A DNA stretch of 64,000 nt from Marinobacter similis (GTDB lineage Bacteria; Pseudomonadota; Gammaproteobacteria; Pseudomonadales; Oleiphilaceae): contig NZ_CP007151.1 in NCBI RefSeq assembly GCF_000830985.1, positions 3,596,001 to 3,660,000 of the forward strand. Direction: 5' to 3'. The notes under the pieces are model-generated. The model made no database searches and was not told where the DNA came from. It saw only the letters and a list, made by a program, of their open reading frames with translations. Below, in pieces: positions 61,511 to 64,000 of this stretch (within the stretch, counting starts at the first letter, position 1; every line of letters begins with the position of its first letter). A program made the position numbers and the translations under genes.

Positions 61511-63125
61511 TGGAACAAGAGAGCGAGTTTCTAGCTAAGGAGCCATGCCCCAAGTGTGGTTCCAAGGACAACCTCGCTCGGTATACCGATGGTCACGCTT
61601 ACTGCTTCTCCGCAGGCTGTGAGCACTGGGAACCACCAGAGGGCGAGGAAGTACGGGTCAAGCAGACCGTTGACTTCGAGTTTGTCCAGGGCGACTACCG
61701 TCCGCTCCAGGCACGACTCATTAACCAAGATACCTGCCAGAAGTTTGGCTATCGGGTTGCCCGGTTCAACAACAAACCAGTGCAAGTCTGTGACGTCAGG
61801 TTGCCAAACCAGAAGCTCGTTGCCCAGAAGGTGAAGTTCCAGAACAAGGACTTCATTACTTTGGGAACCGTTAAGCCTAAGCCCCTGATCGGGATGCACC
61901 TGTTCTCCGGTGGCAAGCGTTTGATTATCACTGAAGGTGAAATCGACATGCTCACTTGGAGTCAGGTGCAGGGGAACAAATACCCCGTGGTAAGCCTCCT
62001 GAATGGCGCTGACTCAGCTAAGCGATGTATTGCCGACAACTTGGACTACCTCGCCAACTTCGATGAGATTTACCTCTCGTTCGACATGGATGAGCCAGGA
62101 CAGGAAGCCACTGAGATAGCTGCAAAGCTGCTCATGCACAAGACCGTCAAGATTATCACCCTGCCGCTCAAAGACGCCAACGACATGCTCAAGGCCGGTC
62201 GTGTGGAAGAGCTGATGGCTGCGTTCTGGGGTGCCAAGAAGTATAAGCCCGCTGGTCTCCTGACCCTCAAGGACATCAAGGATTTAGTCCGTAAGCCGGT
62301 CGAATGGGGTTACCCCTGGTTCTTGGACACACTGACAAAGCTGACGTATGGCCGCAGGTTGGGGGAGGTCTACTTCCTCGGAGCGGGTACAGGCGTGGGT
62401 AAGACCGATGTGTTCACTCAGTCCATGGCGTATGACGTCAAGGTTCTGGGCCACAAGGTTGCCGCGTTCTACTTGGAGATGATGCCTGACGAGTTGGGCA
62501 AGAGGTTCGCTGGCAAGATCGCCGGTCGTCGCTTCCACATCCCTGACTCAGGGTGGACACAGGAAGAGATGGACGAGGTGCTCGATGACCCAGGTCTGGA
62601 TGAGCGTCTGACCATCTGGGACTCCTGGGGTTGCACTGACTGGGACGAGATTGAACCAGCCATCATCTACCTGGCCTCCCAAGCTACACCATGTTCTACA
62701 TCGACCACCTGACGGCTCTGGCCACGGGTGCCGACAAGGACGAGAAGGAAGTACTGGAAGATGTGACTGCGCGTATGGCCACTCTGGCTAAGCGTTACAA
62801 CATCATCCTGCACGTTATCTCTCACCTCTCGACCCCAGACAAGGGGCCATCTCATGAGGAAGGCGGGCGGGTCACCATCCGTCAGTTCAAAGGCTCCCGT
62901 GCCATCGGCTTCTGGGCGCACTTCATGTTCGGTCTTGAGCGCAACCAACAGGCAGACAGCTTGGAGGAACGCCAGACCACAATCCTCCGCATCCTGAAAG
63001 ACCGGTACACGGGTCAATCCACAGGCGAAACCATACGCCTTGGCTACGACACGGACACTGGGCTGCTCTCTGAGTACAGGATGGGAGCTTTCGTCAACGA
63101 TGGGCAACAGGAGTACGGCTATTGA
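61510..63125 (+). CDS. T7 gp4-like primase/helicase, frame broken once
   Basis: About 538 residues. The zinc-binding primase head is EPCPKCGSKDNLARYTDGHAYCFSAGCEHW. The TOPRIM domain has IITEGEIDMLTW and SFDMDEPGQEA. The hexameric helicase has Walker A AGTGVGKT, then FYLEMMPDELGKRFAGKIAGR and, past the break, FYIDHLTALATGADKDEKE. The break is near 62689, where CAAGGCTAC has become CAAGCTAC. The restored order and length resemble T7 gp4 (566 residues). Confidence 0.91.
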
Positions 63126-64000
63126 GGCTAGTAGCAGACATTGAAACCAATGGTCTGTTGCAGTCGGTCTCTAAGTTCTGGTGTGCGGTGGCAATCGACC
63201 GTGATACGCGGAAGGTTTACAAGTTTCGCCCACACCAGATGTCCGAGTTTATTGATCTTATCGAGAGCGCCACATCCGTAGCGTTCCACAATGGCATCAA
63301 GTATGACCATCCAGCCTTGCAGAAATTGTCTGGCCGGAAGGTTCGCGGTGACAACATCATCGACACCCTGGTACTCAGCAGGCTCATCTTCCCGAACGTG
63401 GGTGACAAGGATACTGTCCTGACCCGCAGATGGCGCAAGTATGAGCAGCTCCAGGGTGACCTCCAGTCGTGGCAGTCCATGGATGGTAACCCCCAGCAGC
63501 AGAACAAGCTGAGGGACATTGCATGGCACCTGAACGCGATGGAAGGCAAGCAGATGTTGCCGCCGAAACTCTTTGGTGCCCACAGCCTGAAAGCCTGGGG
63601 TTATCGCCTAAACCGTTTGAAGGGAGACTTCTCCGAGCAGACGGACTGGCAGACATACTCCGAGGACATGCTTGATTACTGTGAGCAGGACGTCTGGGTA
63701 ACCCTAGACCTGCTTGAGCTAATCGACAGCAAGAACTACTCCCAGAGAGCCATCCAGCTTGAGCACCACATTTGCTGGGTCATGGCACAACAGGAGCGGA
63801 ACGGTTTCTTCTTCGATGTGGAGAAAGCCGAACGGCTGGAAATGGAGCTTCGACTCCAACAGGTCAAGATCGAGAGAGAACTCAAGGACATCTTCGGGTG
63901 CTGGTATCAGTTCACAGCCCTCAAGAAACCCAAGAAGACCATCTGCTACAAAGACCCCTACATGCCAGACAGGACGGCTGACGCTCCGTTCTGTGAGGTC
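63122..64000 (+). CDS. T7 gp5-like DNA polymerase, amino part (runs off window)
   Basis: An intact open frame beginning at TTG overlapping the primase stop. The exonuclease domain is visible: LVADIETNG (metal aspartate and glutamate), VAFHNGIKYDHPAL and DYCEQDVWVTLDLLEL. HSLKAWGYRLNRLKGDF and AQQERNGFFFDVEKAE also match T7 gp5 closely. About 293 codons are inside the window; the polymerase palm is beyond it. All exonuclease acids remain, so proofreading should be active. Confidence 0.9.
   Translation, partial: MRLVADIETNGLLQSVSKFWCAVAIDRDTRKVYKFRPHQMSEFIDLIESATSVAFHNGIKYDHPALQKLSGRKVRGDNIIDTLVLSRLIFPNVGDKDTVLTRRWRKYEQLQGDLQSWQSMDGNPQQQNKLRDIAWHLNAMEGKQMLPPKLFGAHSLKAWGYRLNRLKGDFSEQTDWQTYSEDMLDYCEQDVWVTLDLLELIDSKNYSQRAIQLEHHICWVMAQQERNGFFFDVEKAERLEMELRLQQVKIERELKDIFGCWYQFTALKKPKKTICYKDPYMPDRTADAPFCEV

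Larger units (their letters stand above)
49543..64000 (+). mobile_element. T7-like integrative prophage, left arm (continues past window)
   Basis: The element begins at a split tRNA-Arg(CCU) and runs rightward with all genes on the plus strand. It contains an integrase, T7-type RNA polymerase, small early genes, nucleotide metabolism genes, an SSB-to-DNA-polymerase block in T7 order, and six copies of one promoter-like sequence. Codon choice changes visibly from the host (many CGT and GGT codons). Structural and packaging genes and attR would lie beyond the window. Whether it still makes virus cannot be judged, since several frames are broken by apparent sequence errors. Confidence 0.9.

Noticed and set aside
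49543..64000. CRISPR array or rRNA genes
   Set aside because: No regularly spaced direct repeats with variable spacers and no rRNA-like stretch were seen anywhere in the window.

Overview
The window looks like chromosome of a marine gammaproteobacterium, most likely Marinobacter or a close relative. This is inferred from gene order (pyrG-kdsA-eno-ftsB, accA-tilS, dnaE) and protein flavour; I could not run a search. The last 14.5 kb is the left arm of an integrated, T7-like (Autographiviridae-type) prophage.

Layout. 0.1-10.4 kb, minus strand: housekeeping genes ftsB, eno, kdsA, pyrG, tilS, accA, dnaE. 10.5-15.4 kb: a thioredoxin-like lipoprotein, ArsC-family protein, WrbA, DUF2069, a lone GspE/PilB-type ATPase and a DUF3080 lipoprotein. 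15.5-21.1 kb, minus strand: methionine salvage mtnB-mtnD-mtnC, preceded by a molybdenum hydroxylase (IorA/IorB-like) with its XdhC chaperone. 21.2-33.6 kb: small lipoprotein, Smr protein, a cNMP/CBS/DUF294 regulator with a DnaQ-like exonuclease, a DUF4212 plus sodium:solute symporter pair, and a three-gene signalling set (symporter-domain hybrid kinase, REC-TPR regulator, small kinase-like ATPase). This set resembles systems that control acetate or carbon use. 33.8-38.5 kb: a chaperone-usher fimbrial operon with two DUF4402 subunits. 38.5-41.5 kb, minus strand: a putative 32-residue protein, an outer-membrane barrel and an AmpG-like MFS transporter. 41.8-49.5 kb: an RND efflux operon (TolC, adaptor, pump) with its own response regulator and kinase.

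Prophage (49.5 kb to window end). A 45-bp 3' half of tRNA-Arg(CCU) on the minus strand marks attL. It is followed by a tyrosine integrase, a single-subunit T7-type RNA polymerase, small early genes, a nucleotide-metabolism block (nucleotidyltransferase, ThyX, MazG-like, glutaredoxin, B12-dependent monomeric ribonucleotide reductase) and a T7-ordered replication block. That block holds a gp2.5-like SSB, a RusA resolvase where T7 has endonuclease I, a T7-lysozyme homologue lacking its catalytic residues, a winged-helix protein, a gp4-like primase/helicase and a gp5-like DNA polymerase that runs off the end. Six copies of one 23-bp sequence lie between genes and look like the phage polymerase's own promoters.

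Data quality. About twenty genes, including essential ones (eno, kdsA, tilS, dnaE), have reading frames broken by what look like single-base deletions. Many fall where GGCT has become GCT. I treat these as sequence errors, not pseudogenes, and annotate the joined genes.
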